A DNA stretch of 64,000 nt. It comes from Actinopolymorpha rutila (lineage in GTDB: Bacteria; Actinomycetota; Actinomycetes; Propionibacteriales; Actinopolymorphaceae). This document shows positions 7,733-16,525 of this stretch, one piece after another. Position numbers and translations under genes: made by a program. The notes under the pieces were generated by a model that saw nothing but the letters and a program-made list of their open reading frames with translations, had not been told where the DNA came from and did not search any database. Within the stretch, counting starts at the first letter, position 1. Each line of letters begins with the position of its first letter. The stretch lies in NCBI RefSeq assembly GCF_013407855.1, contig NZ_JACBZH010000001.1:1426001-1490000 (forward strand), written 5' to 3'.

Positions 7733-8587
7733 ATGGGCACCGACGATCGAGGGGCCACGGGCGGTACGGGTGACGCCGGGCGGGCGGGCGGGGCCGACGG
7801 CCTCAGGTGGGATCCCCGGCAGTACCTGAAGTACGCCGACGAGCGCGGCCGGCCGTTCGCCGATCTCGTCGCCCGGGTGGCAGCACCGGCGCCCGCGTAC
7901 GTCGTCGACCTCGGCTGCGGGCCCGGCAACCTCACCGCCACCCTGGCCGACCGCTGGCCGGACGCGCACGTCGAGGGCATCGACTCCTCGCCGGAGATGA
8001 TCGACCGGGCGCAGAACCTGGCGGCCGAAAGCCCCGGCCGGCTGTCGTTCCGGCTCGGCGACGCGCACTCGTGGGTGCCGGACCGGCCGGTCGACGTCCT
8101 GGTCACCAACGCGACCCTGCAGTGGGTGCCCGGCCACGAGGCGCTGCTGCCCACCTGGGTCGGCCACCTCGCACCCGGCGGCTGGCTGGCCCTGCAGGTG
8201 CCGGGCAACTTCGACAGTCCCACCCACCGCATCCTGTTCGACCTCGCCGCCGAGGAGCCGTGGGCGACGCACCTAGCCGGCCGGGTCCGGCAGCGGGCCG
8301 CCGCGCCGGGTGCGGAGGAGTACCTCGCCCTGCTGGCCGGCGCCGGCTGCGAGGTGGACGCCTGGGAGACGACGTACCTTCACGTGCTGCCCGGCGAGGA
8401 CGCTGTTTTCGAGTGGATCCGGGGCACCGGCGCCCGGCCGGTGCTGCAGGCGCTGCCCGACGACGTACGCCCGGAGTTCGAGAGGGCCTACAAGGAACGC
8501 CTCGCCGCCGCCTACCCGCGGCGCGACCACGGGACCGTCCTGCCGTTCCGGCGGGTGTTCGCCGTCGCGCACCGGGCCGCGTCGTGA
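7733..8587 (+). CDS. tam: Trans-aconitate 2-methyltransferase
   Basis: A 284-residue class I SAM-dependent methyltransferase. The SAM motif VVDLGCGPGNLTA is at residues 57-69, followed by an acidic residue in EGIDSSPEM. The downstream phrases TNATLQWVPGH and LQVPGNFDSPTH are characteristic of Tam, which methylates trans-aconitate to relieve aconitase inhibition. The ATG at 7733 follows GGGAGG at 7721. The acetyltransferase gene starts within its stop codon (GTGA), so the two form an operon. In Streptomyces a MarR regulator (TamR) controls tam, which fits the divergent MarR gene and operators here. Confidence 0.85.
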   Translation: MGTDDRGATGGTGDAGRAGGADGLRWDPRQYLKYADERGRPFADLVARVAAPAPAYVVDLGCGPGNLTATLADRWPDAHVEGIDSSPEMIDRAQNLAAESPGRLSFRLGDAHSWVPDRPVDVLVTNATLQWVPGHEALLPTWVGHLAPGGWLALQVPGNFDSPTHRILFDLAAEEPWATHLAGRVRQRAAAPGAEEYLALLAGAGCEVDAWETTYLHVLPGEDAVFEWIRGTGARPVLQALPDDVRPEFERAYKERLAAAYPRRDHGTVLPFRRVFAVAHRAAS

Positions 8588-9060
8588 GCGAGCTGGTCGT
8601 ACGCGAGGCCACGCGCGCGGACCTGCCCGCGGTGCTCGCGCTGGTCGCCGCGGACGCGATCCGCGAGGTCGCCGAGGACGTGGGCCACGACGCGGAGCCT
8701 GCTCCCGGCTACGTCGCGGCGTACGAGGAGATCACCGCCGACCCGAACGCGCTGCTGCTCGTCGGCGTACTCGACGGCGAGGTCGTGGCCACCTGCCAGG
8801 TCAACTTCCTGCGCCACCTGATGTACCACGGCGGCCTGGTCGGCCAGGTCGAGTCGGTCCGCACCGCCGCCGAGCTGCGTGGGCGGGGGATCGGCGCCGC
8901 GCTGATGGAGTGGGTGCTGGCCGAGTGCCGGCGGCGTGGTGCGGTACGGCTGCAGCTCACCTCGAACGCCGCCCGAAAGGACGCGCACCGGTTCTACGAA
9001 CGGCTCGGCTTCGTCGCCAGCCACGTGGGGATGAAGCGCTACCTGGGAGCGGACGCATGA
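8584..9060 (+). CDS. GNAT-family N-acetyltransferase
   Basis: A 158-residue single-domain acetyltransferase. The GTG start overlaps the tam stop codon as GTGA. The acetyl-CoA pyrophosphate loop is RGRGIGAALM (about residues 99-108), and the C-terminal motif DAHRFYERLGF is typical of the family. The acceptor is unknown; coupling to tam suggests cotranscription rather than a shared pathway. Confidence 0.88.
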   Translation: MSELVVREATRADLPAVLALVAADAIREVAEDVGHDAEPAPGYVAAYEEITADPNALLLVGVLDGEVVATCQVNFLRHLMYHGGLVGQVESVRTAAELRGRGIGAALMEWVLAECRRRGAVRLQLTSNAARKDAHRFYERLGFVASHVGMKRYLGADA

Positions 9061-9087
9061 CGGAGTACGCATGAACGGAGTACGAGC

Positions 9088-9459
9088 ATGAGGCTGCACC
9101 ATGTCCAGGTTTCCTGTCCGCCCGGTGGAGAGGAATCGGCGCGGGCGTTCTACGGCGGGGTGCTCGGCCTGCCCGAGGTCGGCAAGCCGCCGGAGCTCGC
9201 CGCCCGAGGCGGGGCGTGGTTCCGGTCCGCCGACGGGCAGGTCGAGGTGCACGTCGGTGTGGAGGCCGACTTCGTGCCGGCGCGCAAGGCCCATCCGGCG
9301 TTCTGTGTCGACAGTGACGAAGACATCGAGGAGGTCGCGGCGCGGGCCGAGTCGGCCGGCTTCCCGGTGACCTGGGACGAGCTCTTCCCGGGCTACCGGC
9401 GGTTCCACACCGCCGACGGCAACGGCAACCGGGTGGAGATCCTCACGCCGGTGCGGTGA
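9088..9459 (+). CDS. VOC-superfamily (glyoxalase/bleomycin-resistance fold) protein
   Basis: A 123-residue protein with two beta-alpha-beta-beta-beta modules. The N-terminus LHHVQVSCP, the central HPAFCVD and the C-terminal DGNGNRVEIL are the strands that supply metal ligands in this superfamily (His and Glu positions present). Substrate unknown; the fold serves glyoxalases, dioxygenases and drug-binding proteins. Lies 27 bases after the acetyltransferase and probably in the same operon. Confidence 0.82.
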   Translation: MRLHHVQVSCPPGGEESARAFYGGVLGLPEVGKPPELAARGGAWFRSADGQVEVHVGVEADFVPARKAHPAFCVDSDEDIEEVAARAESAGFPVTWDELFPGYRRFHTADGNGNRVEILTPVR

Positions 9460-9487
9460 CCGAACGCGGTGGTGCGAGGCTGGGAGG

Positions 9488-10390
9488 ATGCCGACCGACT
9501 CCACTGCGAAATACCCCGACGCATTGACCGACGCGACCGCCGACGCCGTGTCCGGCGCCGCCACCGACACCGGCGCCCGCCGCCGGGTGCTGGTCACCGG
9601 CGCCACCGGCTACATCGCCGGCCAGCTCGTGCCCGAACTCCGGGACCGCTACGACGCGCGACTCCTCGACGTACGCCCCGGTCCCGACGTCGAGGTGGTC
9701 GACCTGCTCGGCACCCCGGCGAGCGAGCTGGCAGAGTACTTCCAGGGCGTCGACACCGTCGTGCATCTGGCGTACCACCGGCCCGACGGTGAGGACCCGC
9801 AGACCCGCTACGACGGCGAACGCCGCAACGTCGACCTGATGCAGCGGGTCTACCAGCTCGCGCTGGACCACGGCGTGCGCCGGGTGGTCGCGGCCAGCAC
9901 CAACCAGGCCGCCAAGTGGTACGAACAGCCCTACTTCGCCGGGCGGCGGGACCGGGTTGGCCCGGAGGACTACCCGCGGCCGGACAACTTCTACGGCTGG
10001 GCGAAGGCGGCGTACGAGTCGCTGGGCTTCCTCTACGCCTGCGGCAGCCTCGGCCGGGCGCTGGAGGTGATCCAGGTGCGGATCGTGGTGCCGCGCGAGA
10101 TCGACCCGGAGAACTTCGTCGACCAGCCCGCACACCGCTACGTCCGTGAGCTCGCCGGTTACATCAGCGAACGCGACCTGCGCCAGCTGTTCGTACGGTC
10201 GATCGAGACACCGGACATCGCCGACGAGCACGGTGTGCCGTTCCACATCTTCTACGGCGTGTCCGACAACGCGCGGAAGTTCTGGAGCATCACCAACGCG
10301 CGCGAGGTGATCGGGTACGCGCCCCAGGACGACTCCGAACGCCGGTTCGCCGCCGACATCGCCCGCCTGCTGCACAGGGACACCCGGTAG
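9488..10390 (+). CDS. NAD-dependent epimerase/dehydratase (extended SDR)
   Basis: A 300-residue Rossmann-fold enzyme. The dinucleotide loop TGATGYIAG is at about residues 37-45 and the catalytic YxxxK pair is Tyr169/Lys173 in FYGWAK, with a preceding AASTNQA strand supplying the serine/threonine. The wording resembles uronate dehydrogenase-like and NAD-dependent sugar epimerases; the exact substrate is not clear. The N-terminal 30 residues before the Rossmann fold are Asp/Ala/Thr-rich. The ATG at 9488 follows GGGAGG. Confidence 0.85.
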   Translation: MPTDSTAKYPDALTDATADAVSGAATDTGARRRVLVTGATGYIAGQLVPELRDRYDARLLDVRPGPDVEVVDLLGTPASELAEYFQGVDTVVHLAYHRPDGEDPQTRYDGERRNVDLMQRVYQLALDHGVRRVVAASTNQAAKWYEQPYFAGRRDRVGPEDYPRPDNFYGWAKAAYESLGFLYACGSLGRALEVIQVRIVVPREIDPENFVDQPAHRYVRELAGYISERDLRQLFVRSIETPDIADEHGVPFHIFYGVSDNARKFWSITNAREVIGYAPQDDSERRFAADIARLLHRDTR

Positions 10391-10399
10391 CGTTCCGCT

Positions 10400-11212
10400 G
10401 TGCGACACGGCGTACGTGACTGGTTGGCGCCCCGACGTCCCGACCGGCCCGAGGTGGTCACCGACCCCCGCGAACGCCGCGCCCTGCTCGTCGAACTGCT
10501 GCTCGTCTTCAGCGTCACGCTGGGGCTGTCCGGCCTGCGCAGCCTGCTGTCGCTGCTCGACTCGCTGCTGAAGCCGGAGCCGCTGAGCAAGCAGTCGGTG
10601 GCGCTCAACGTCTCCCAGGCCGCGCAGCAGCTGATCGACTTCGCGCTGCAGCTCACCGGCGTCCTGCAACTGCTCGCGTGGGGCGGCCTCGGCGCGTACC
10701 TGCTGTGGCGGTCCGGCATCGGGCCCCGGCTGGTCGGGCTCGGCCTGCGCCGCTGGCCACGCGACCTCGCTGCCGGTGCCGTGCTGGCCGCGGTGATCGG
10801 CATACCGGGGCTCGGGTTGTACTTCCTCGCCCAGGCGCTCGACCTGAACCTCAACGTGCAGCCGTCCACCCTGGGCGAGCACTGGTGGCGTACGCCGGTG
10901 CTGATCCTGTCCGCGGCCGGGAACGCCTGGGCCGAGGAAGTGCTGGTCGTCGGCTACCTGCTCACCCGGCTGCGGCAGTTCGGGTGGAGCGAGAACTCCG
11001 GGCTGATCACGTCGGCGGTGCTGCGCGGGTCGTACCACCTCTACCAGGGGTTCGGCGGCTTCGTCGGCAACGTCGTCATGGGGCTGATCTTCGGGCGGTT
11101 CTGGCAGCGCACCAACCGGCTGTGGCCCCTCGTCGTCGCGCACACCCTGCTCGACGTGGTGGCGTTCGTGGGGTACGCGCTGCTGCGCACCCACGTGAGC
11201 TGGCTGCGCTGA
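10400..11212 (+). CDS. CPBP-family intramembrane metalloprotease
   Basis: A 270-residue multi-span membrane protein (about six to eight hydrophobic segments) starting with GTG. The conserved abortive-infection/CAAX-protease motifs are the EE pair in WAEEVLVV (about residue 179), YHLYQGFGG for motif two and AHTLLDVV for motif three. The arginine usual after the Glu pair (EExxxR) is replaced here by a glycine/tyrosine-containing run, a mild departure. Family members cleave or process membrane peptides; targets are unknown. Nine bases separate it from the epimerase gene, suggesting an operon. Confidence 0.85.
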   Translation: MRHGVRDWLAPRRPDRPEVVTDPRERRALLVELLLVFSVTLGLSGLRSLLSLLDSLLKPEPLSKQSVALNVSQAAQQLIDFALQLTGVLQLLAWGGLGAYLLWRSGIGPRLVGLGLRRWPRDLAAGAVLAAVIGIPGLGLYFLAQALDLNLNVQPSTLGEHWWRTPVLILSAAGNAWAEEVLVVGYLLTRLRQFGWSENSGLITSAVLRGSYHLYQGFGGFVGNVVMGLIFGRFWQRTNRLWPLVVAHTLLDVVAFVGYALLRTHVSWLR

Positions 11213-11237
11213 GCTGAGCCCTGCCCGGGTGCCGGTT

Positions 11238-11270
11238 CAGAGCAGCCTCAGAGCAGCCTCAGAGCAGTCC
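11238..11270. repeat. Three 11-bp tandem repeats over a stop codon
   Basis: CAGAGCAGCCT, CAGAGCAGCCT, CAGAGCAGTCC in direct succession. The complement-strand membrane-protein gene stops within the second copy, and each copy carries a TGA in that frame, so slippage there would not extend the protein far. Confidence 0.75.
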
Positions 11271-11699
11271 GGTGTGGTCCTGGTAGCACTGGCTGAACTT
11301 CTTGGTGTCCTGGGAGAACGGAAGGCACGGCTGCGCCTGGTGTGCCCAGAAGAAGCCGAGGGCGATCGTGAGGATCGCCAGCGCCAGCCCGCCCGCGGCC
11401 GCCGCTCCGTTGGTGGCCCGACCGCGGTAGGCGCGGACCAGGCCGGTCACCGACAGTGCCAGGCCGAGGGCGGCGAGGAGCACTGCTCCCGTCCAGGCGA
11501 CCAGCAGCGAGGCGAGGAACGCCGCACCGGCCAGCGCCAGCCCGAACCAGCCGGACCGGTTGCGCGGCGGGCGTACAGGACGCGGCGGCGTCGGTTCGCC
11601 CGAGTCGTACAGATCGCGAGGATCGCGGGGTTCTCCGGAGTCGCTCGGCTCACCCGGGTCAGCGGGGTCACGGGGGTCGCGCGGGTCGGCGGCGGTCAT
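11259..11699 (-). CDS. Small membrane protein with acidic Pro-rich N-terminus
   Basis: About 146 residues. Residues 1-45 are low-complexity Asp/Pro/Arg/Gly (DPRD, DPGE repeats). Two hydrophobic segments follow (about FGLALAGAAFLASLLVAWTG and GAAAAGGLALAILTIALGFF) with a short basic loop, then a tail with two cysteines. It resembles DUF4190-type actinobacterial membrane proteins. Start Met at 11699 chosen; another Met lies three codons upstream. Function unknown. Divergent from proS. Confidence 0.7.
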   Translation of the reverse strand: MTAADPRDPRDPADPGEPSDSGEPRDPRDLYDSGEPTPPRPVRPPRNRSGWFGLALAGAAFLASLLVAWTGAVLLAALGLALSVTGLVRAYRGRATNGAAAAGGLALAILTIALGFFWAHQAQPCLPFSQDTKKFSQCYQDHTGLL

Positions 11700-11750
11700 G
11701 GAGGGCATTCTCGCTCGCACCGCCGTCCGGCGTCACACTAGTGTCGCCCC

Positions 11751-13163
11751 ATGAGCAGAGCAGCGGTGCTCACCTCCCAGGTGAGCGACTTCCCCCGGTG
11801 GTACCAGGACGTCGTGGCCAAGGCCCAGCTTGCCGACAACGGCCCGGTCCGCGGGACCATGGTCATCCGTCCGTACGGCTATGCGATCTGGGAGCGGATG
11901 CAGGCCGAGCTGGACGCCCGGATCAAGGACGCGGGCGCCCAGAACGCCTACTTCCCGCTGTTCATCCCGGAGAGCTACCTCCAGCGCGAGGCCGAGCACG
12001 TCGAGGGGTTCAGCCCCGAGCTCGCCGTGGTCACCCACGCCGGCGGGAAGGACCTCGAGGAGCCGATCGTCGTCCGCCCCACCAGCGAGACGATCTTCGG
12101 CGAGTACATGGCGAAGTGGGTCCAGAGCTACCGCGACCTGCCGCTGCTGCTCAACCAGTGGGCCAACGTCGTGCGGTGGGAGCTGCGGCCGCGGGTGTTC
12201 CTGCGGACGAGTGAGTTCTTGTGGCAGGAGGGCCACACCGTGCACGCGACGCAGGCGGACGCCGCCGCGTACGCGCGCCGGATCCTGCACGAGACGTACG
12301 CCGCGATGATGGTCGACGTACTCGCCATTCCCGTCATACCCGGGATTAAGACGCCGAAGGAACGCTTCGCCGGTGCCGCGCACACGCTGACCTGTGAGGC
12401 GATGATGCGGGACGGCAAGGCGCTGCAGATGGGCACCAGCCACGAGATGGGGCAGAACTTCGCGCGGGCGTTCGACATCCGCTTCCTCGACGCCGAGGGG
12501 GAGCGGCCGTACGCCTGGACGACCTCCTGGGGCGCGTCCACGCGGATGGTGGGCGGGCTGATCATGACGCACGGCGACGACTCCGGTCTGCGGATCCCGC
12601 CGCGCCTCGCCGCGACCCAGGTCGTGGTGACGATGGTCAAGGCAGGTGAGGGTGTCGCAGAGCTCGCGGGCACGTTGGTGGACGACCTGCGCGCCGCCGG
12701 CGTCCGCGTCGCTCTCGACGACCAGGTGGCGGTGGCGTACGGCCGCCGTGCCGTCGACTGGGAGCTGAAGGGTGTCCCGGTGCGGATCGAGATCGGCCCG
12801 CGCGACGTGACCGCCGGCACGGTCACCGTGGTGCGGCGGATCCCGGGTACGAAGACGCCGACGCCGGTCGCGGGTGTCGTGGCGGCGGTCGAGGAGGCGC
12901 TTTCCGCAGACCAGGCCGCGCTGCTGCGGGAGGCGGAGGAGTTCCGCGACTCCCGTACGGTCGACGTGGCGACGATCGACGAGGCGACCGAGGCGGCGGG
13001 GTCGGGCTGGGCGCGGATCCCGTGGGCGGCGGTCGGCGAGGAGGGCGAGGCCCGGCTGGCGGAGAGCGCGGTGACCGTACGCTGCCTGCTCCGCCCCGAC
13101 GGGAGCGTGCCGGAGGCGGAGGACGAGCCGGACCTGATCGCGATCGTCGGCCGGTCGTACTGA
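11751..13163 (+). CDS. proS: Prolyl-tRNA synthetase, archaeal/eukaryal-like (ProS type 3)
   Basis: A 470-residue class II synthetase that charges tRNA-Pro. Motif 2 is FLRTSEFLWQEGHTVH, motif 3 includes SWGASTRMVGGLIMTHGDDSG, and the proline-binding PTSETIF loop is present. There is no large INS editing insertion between motifs 2 and 3, and the C-terminal zinc-like domain ends in Tyr (GRSY), both features of the archaeal/eukaryal type that occurs in some actinobacteria. Length matches that type. Its tRNA neighbour downstream is for glutamine and unrelated in function. Confidence 0.95.
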   Translation: MSRAAVLTSQVSDFPRWYQDVVAKAQLADNGPVRGTMVIRPYGYAIWERMQAELDARIKDAGAQNAYFPLFIPESYLQREAEHVEGFSPELAVVTHAGGKDLEEPIVVRPTSETIFGEYMAKWVQSYRDLPLLLNQWANVVRWELRPRVFLRTSEFLWQEGHTVHATQADAAAYARRILHETYAAMMVDVLAIPVIPGIKTPKERFAGAAHTLTCEAMMRDGKALQMGTSHEMGQNFARAFDIRFLDAEGERPYAWTTSWGASTRMVGGLIMTHGDDSGLRIPPRLAATQVVVTMVKAGEGVAELAGTLVDDLRAAGVRVALDDQVAVAYGRRAVDWELKGVPVRIEIGPRDVTAGTVTVVRRIPGTKTPTPVAGVVAAVEEALSADQAALLREAEEFRDSRTVDVATIDEATEAAGSGWARIPWAAVGEEGEARLAESAVTVRCLLRPDGSVPEAEDEPDLIAIVGRSY

Positions 13164-13258
13164 CCAGTACTTGAGTCGGACCTGGTCGCACCGGCCGGTC
13201 GAAACGCCCTCAACCGGGTGCGGAGCCTGATCGGCTCCCGCGTAGGCTGTGGGCGCCT

Positions 13259-13329
13259 TGGGGTGTCGTCTAAGGGCAAGACCTCAGATTTTGGATCTGA
13301 TGATGGGGGTTCGAGTCCTCCCACCCCAG
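13259..13329 (+). tRNA. tRNA-Gln (anticodon TTG)
   Basis: Cloverleaf folds fully: acceptor stem TGGGGTG (13259-13265) with CACCCCA (13322-13328), discriminator G at 13329, anticodon stem TCAGA/TCTGA, loop TTTTGGA with TTG at 13291-13293, T-arm containing GGTTCGAGTCC. A genomic CCA follows at 13330-13332. TTG reads CAA and CAG. An integrase-like relic lies just downstream, as expected of a tRNA that has served as attachment site. Confidence 0.96.
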
Positions 13330-13406
13330 CCACCCTCTGACCTGCAGCTTTGTCGCCGTCGACGGTGATCGTTCGGGCCGCTACCCATGACCTTCCCCTG
13401 GGATAG

Positions 13407-13697
13407 GCAGGCCGCAGGCTCGGCTTCATACGGCGTCGCTGGAACTCCTACCAGGTGCTGGTCCATGCCGGAACGGACTCGCTGACGGGTACGGACAGTT
13501 ACCTCACCGTACCGACGAAGGACGCTCGGGCTCTGCTTCGGGTGATCGGCCAACGAAGCCGGGCAGAGACCGTCCCCGATGCCCATGGTTCTGCCCATGA
13601 AACGAAGTCGTCGAGTGCCACGGATGGCACGCCAGATACTCGCTTCGCCAGCACCGCCGTAGGTCAGCGGCATATTGGAGACGCGTATCGCCTTTAA
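13407..13697 (+). pseudogene. Integrase N-terminal relic beside tRNA-Gln
   Basis: The frame reads GFIRRRWNSYQVLVHAGTD, then SLTG and SYLTVPTKDA. This matches the arm-type DNA-binding N-terminus of actinobacterial tyrosine recombinases, whose pattern is a basic start, R/QV-V-AGxDPxTG and YLT-VP. An in-frame TAG at 13404, no start codon with a ribosome site, and an end after some 95 codons without the catalytic domain show that it is not a working gene. Position 80 bases behind a tRNA fits a decayed integrative element. The resemblance is by eye and the later half of the frame is not recognisable. Confidence 0.5.
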
Positions 13698-13706
13698 CGC
13701 GGAGCG

Positions 13707-14765
13707 TCAACCGACACATTCGGGAACCGGGTTCGGGCTACCTGCACAGTTCGTCGGCGTATTGCCTTGGATCAGCGCGGCCGTGCCCAGGTTGAAGATC
13801 AGTGCGGAATTGTTGATCCCGCCTGGCCGGTCGGCAGAGGAGTTGCCTTTGACCACGGCGCCGGTCTGGAAGAATATGTGCGCGTCCGGATTTTCGGTGC
13901 CGTCGTTGGAGATGCCACCGCCGATCGCCATCGGCGCGGTCGAGGAAGAGCGCAGCGCCTGGTTGTTTTCGATCGTCGCCGGACCGATCATAGCCTCGCC
14001 GGCGTTGAAGATACCGCCTCCTTGGGCGCTGATAGTAGGTGTCTCAGTGTGGGATTGCACCTGGTTTCCGCTGAGGATCGACCCGCCGAAGATGTTGATT
14101 GTGCCCTCGGCCTCGTTGTTGATACCGCCGCCCAGTACTCCGATGTTGCCGTCGACTGTGGTGTTATCGAGCGTTGCCCTGCCGAAGTTGTGGATTCCGC
14201 CGGCGAATCCCGTGTTTCCGGTCACCCTTGCCCGGACAAGGGCCAGGGAACCGCCCTCCCGAACCAGGATCCCGCCTCCGCTGTGACCGTCGCTCGGCAC
14301 CCGGTCACTGACGGCACCGTTGCTGATCGTCACTCCGAAATCCGCCAGGCTGCCACTCGAGGTGATCTCGACGATCCGGAATTCCGGGGTGTTCGGGGCG
14401 ATGGAACGCGTGATGGTGACGTTTCCGCCACCGGTGAGCCCATTGAAAGCTATGGGCGAAGTAATTCGGGGTAGTCCGGTGACGGTGCCGGGTTGCGGCT
14501 CGGTGAGGGTATACGCACAGCCAGACGCAAGCGTCAGGAGGTTAGAGTCCGGGGAGGCGTTTGCCATGTTGATCGCATCGATGAGGGCGGCTGTCTGGCA
14601 GGGCACATCGATAACAAAGTTAGGAGGGCGGTGGTGGTGACGATGATGGTCGTGGTCCGACGGTGTTCCGTCAGCTCTGGCGGTTGATCCTGTCAGACCC
14701 GGTAGTGCAAAACACACTCCCAGTGCCGCGCCGATGGCCAGGATTCCACGTGCGCCTCTACTCAT
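13707..14765 (-). CDS. Secreted right-handed beta-helix protein
   Basis: A 352-residue exported protein. Start Met at 14765 gives a clean signal peptide (MSRGARGILAIGAALGVCF then a small-residue cleavage site near STARA). A His-rich stretch follows (DHDHHRHHH), then parallel beta-helix rungs repeating GGGI(F/N/S)N, GGIHNFG, GGGINNE and GGGISND about every 25-40 residues. The C-terminus NCAGSPNPVPECVG has a likely disulphide. The architecture resembles polymorphic-outer-membrane-like/pectin-lyase-fold surface proteins; no catalytic residues are recognised. The His run could bind metal (inference). GC at third positions is lower than in neighbours, and the gene abuts the integrase relic, so it may have arrived with the element. 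Confidence 0.75.
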   Translation of the reverse strand: MSRGARGILAIGAALGVCFALPGLTGSTARADGTPSDHDHHRHHHRPPNFVIDVPCQTAALIDAINMANASPDSNLLTLASGCAYTLTEPQPGTVTGLPRITSPIAFNGLTGGGNVTITRSIAPNTPEFRIVEITSSGSLADFGVTISNGAVSDRVPSDGHSGGGILVREGGSLALVRARVTGNTGFAGGIHNFGRATLDNTTVDGNIGVLGGGINNEAEGTINIFGGSILSGNQVQSHTETPTISAQGGGIFNAGEAMIGPATIENNQALRSSSTAPMAIGGGISNDGTENPDAHIFFQTGAVVKGNSSADRPGGINNSALIFNLGTAALIQGNTPTNCAGSPNPVPECVG

Positions 14766-15016
14766 GGACTGCCCCCGCGTATCTGGGATCCGCCTGCTTG
14801 ATCTGCGGATGCCCAGGCAACGGTTCCGGAAACTGACCATGACAAGAATGGAGACTCGGCCTACAGAACAACTCTGCCGCCACGTGCCGCGGAAGCAATT
14901 GTTCCAGGAGGAATTCGACAACCAGATCTTGCGAGCCTGTGTCCGAGGCTCCGCTTGTCTGCAAGATTGCTGACGGTGCGTGTCATGCCGTTGCCCTTAG
15001 GCACCGCGCGGGTTCG

Positions 15017-16525
15017 TCATCCCCACATCTTCGGGCGCCCGGACGAAAGGCGCATCGCGACCGCTTTCGAAGTCGTGTATTCGAGCAGCGCTTCCGCTGA
15101 CATCTCCCTCCCGTAGCCGCTGTGCTTGATGCCTCCGAGCGGCTGGCCAGGGCTGACGTCGAACCAGGTGTTGACCCACACGGTCCCGGCGTCGAGTGCC
15201 GCAGCGAATCGGTGGGCGCGGGCGAGGTCCCGCGTCCATACGCCGGCGGCGAGCCCGAAGTCGCTGGCGTTCGCACGCGTGATCGCGTCTCCCTCGTCGC
15301 TCCAGGACTGCACGGTGACCACCGGCCCGAACACTTCCTCGCGCGACACCGCGGTGCTGCCCCGCTCGTCGGCGAGGACCACCGGCTCGAAGAAGAAGCC
15401 GTCCAGTCCGGCGGGAAGGTCGGGCGTGCCTCCGCCGCACAGCAGTTCGGCGCCTTCGTCCACGGCACGCTGGACATGACTGCGGACGCGGTCCCGGTGT
15501 GCGGCAGACACGAGTGGACCGACCTGCGTTCTCGGGTCGACGGCGTCCCCGATTCGGATCTGGCGCATGATCCCTATGAACCGCTCGAGGAACGCGTCGC
15601 GGATCGCGTCGTGAAGGAGGAGCCGCGACGCGGCGAAGCAGACCTGACCGTTCTGGAAGGCGATGCCCAGGAGCGCATCGGCCACGGCGAGGTCCAGGTC
15701 GGCGTCGGGACAGATCACGAACGCGCTCTTGCCCCCGAGTTCCATCACCGCCGGCGTGATCTGGTCGGCCGCGGCGTGCAGGATCGAGCGCGCGGTGGGC
15801 ACGCCGCCGGTGAACGAGATCTTGTCGACCCCCGGATTCGCGACCAGCGCCGCCCCGGCTCGCGGCCCGTAGCCCGTGAGGATGTTCAGCACGCCGGGCG
15901 GCAGCAGATCCGCGGTGCGCAAACCGAACTCCACGACACTCGCGGCGGCGAACTCCGACGGCTTGAGCACGACGGTGTTGCCGGCGGCGAGCGCGGGCGC
16001 CACCTTGAGAGCGGTGGAGATGAGTGGCGAGTTCCACGGGATGAGAGCGGCGACCACGCCGACAGGTTCCCGCGCGGTCCAGACCCGGAGATCCGGATCG
16101 TCGGTCGTGAGCGCCTCCCCGCCGAGCGAGCGCACCAGGCCGGCGTAGTAGCGGAAGATTGCGACCGCCGTGGGCACGTCGGCACCCTCTGCCTCCCTGA
16201 TCGGACGGCCGTTCTCGGTGGCCAGCAGGGTCGGCCAGGCGCCGTCCTGCTCGATCTGGTCGGCCAGGCGGTTCAGCACCGCCTGGCGCTCGGCGGGGCC
16301 CGTGGCGCGCCACTTCGGGAGGGCGTCCCGGGCGGCCTTGACCGCCTGCTCGACGTGCTCGCTCGTCGCTTGCGCGAGTGTCGCCCAGACGCTTCCTGTG
16401 CTCGGGTCGACCGCCTCGAAGCTGTCGGTCGTCGGGACAGGCCGGCCTCCGATGAAAAGGGGGTACGGAACGGCCGGCCGAAACGCCGCGCGCGCACTCG
16501 ATTCGGTTGCGTGCGCGCTCGTCAT
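15017..16525 (-). CDS. Aldehyde dehydrogenase
   Basis: A 502-residue NAD(P)-dependent aldehyde dehydrogenase. The oxyanion Asn is in PWNSP (165), the cofactor Lys in LKPSE (188), the glycine loop at FTGGVPT, the general base Glu262 in MELGGKS and the nucleophile Cys296 in QNGQVCFAASR; all are present. The start Met at 16525 was chosen because the family N-terminus (PLFIGGRPVPT) begins about 20 residues later. Substrate cannot be told from sequence. No regulator or partner gene is adjacent. Confidence 0.92.
   Translation of the reverse strand: MTSAHATESSARAAFRPAVPYPLFIGGRPVPTTDSFEAVDPSTGSVWATLAQATSEHVEQAVKAARDALPKWRATGPAERQAVLNRLADQIEQDGAWPTLLATENGRPIREAEGADVPTAVAIFRYYAGLVRSLGGEALTTDDPDLRVWTAREPVGVVAALIPWNSPLISTALKVAPALAAGNTVVLKPSEFAAASVVEFGLRTADLLPPGVLNILTGYGPRAGAALVANPGVDKISFTGGVPTARSILHAAADQITPAVMELGGKSAFVICPDADLDLAVADALLGIAFQNGQVCFAASRLLLHDAIRDAFLERFIGIMRQIRIGDAVDPRTQVGPLVSAAHRDRVRSHVQRAVDEGAELLCGGGTPDLPAGLDGFFFEPVVLADERGSTAVSREEVFGPVVTVQSWSDEGDAITRANASDFGLAAGVWTRDLARAHRFAAALDAGTVWVNTWFDVSPGQPLGGIKHSGYGREMSAEALLEYTTSKAVAMRLSSGRPKMWG

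Noticed and set aside
12128..13429. 433-residue complement frame over proS and the tRNA
   Set aside because: Shadow of the GC-rich proS gene; Arg/Ser/Thr-rich with no domain.
13284..13673. 129-residue frame on the complement strand across tRNA-Gln
   Set aside because: Runs antisense through the tRNA and the integrase relic; its end is the translated complement of the tRNA and there is no ribosome site.
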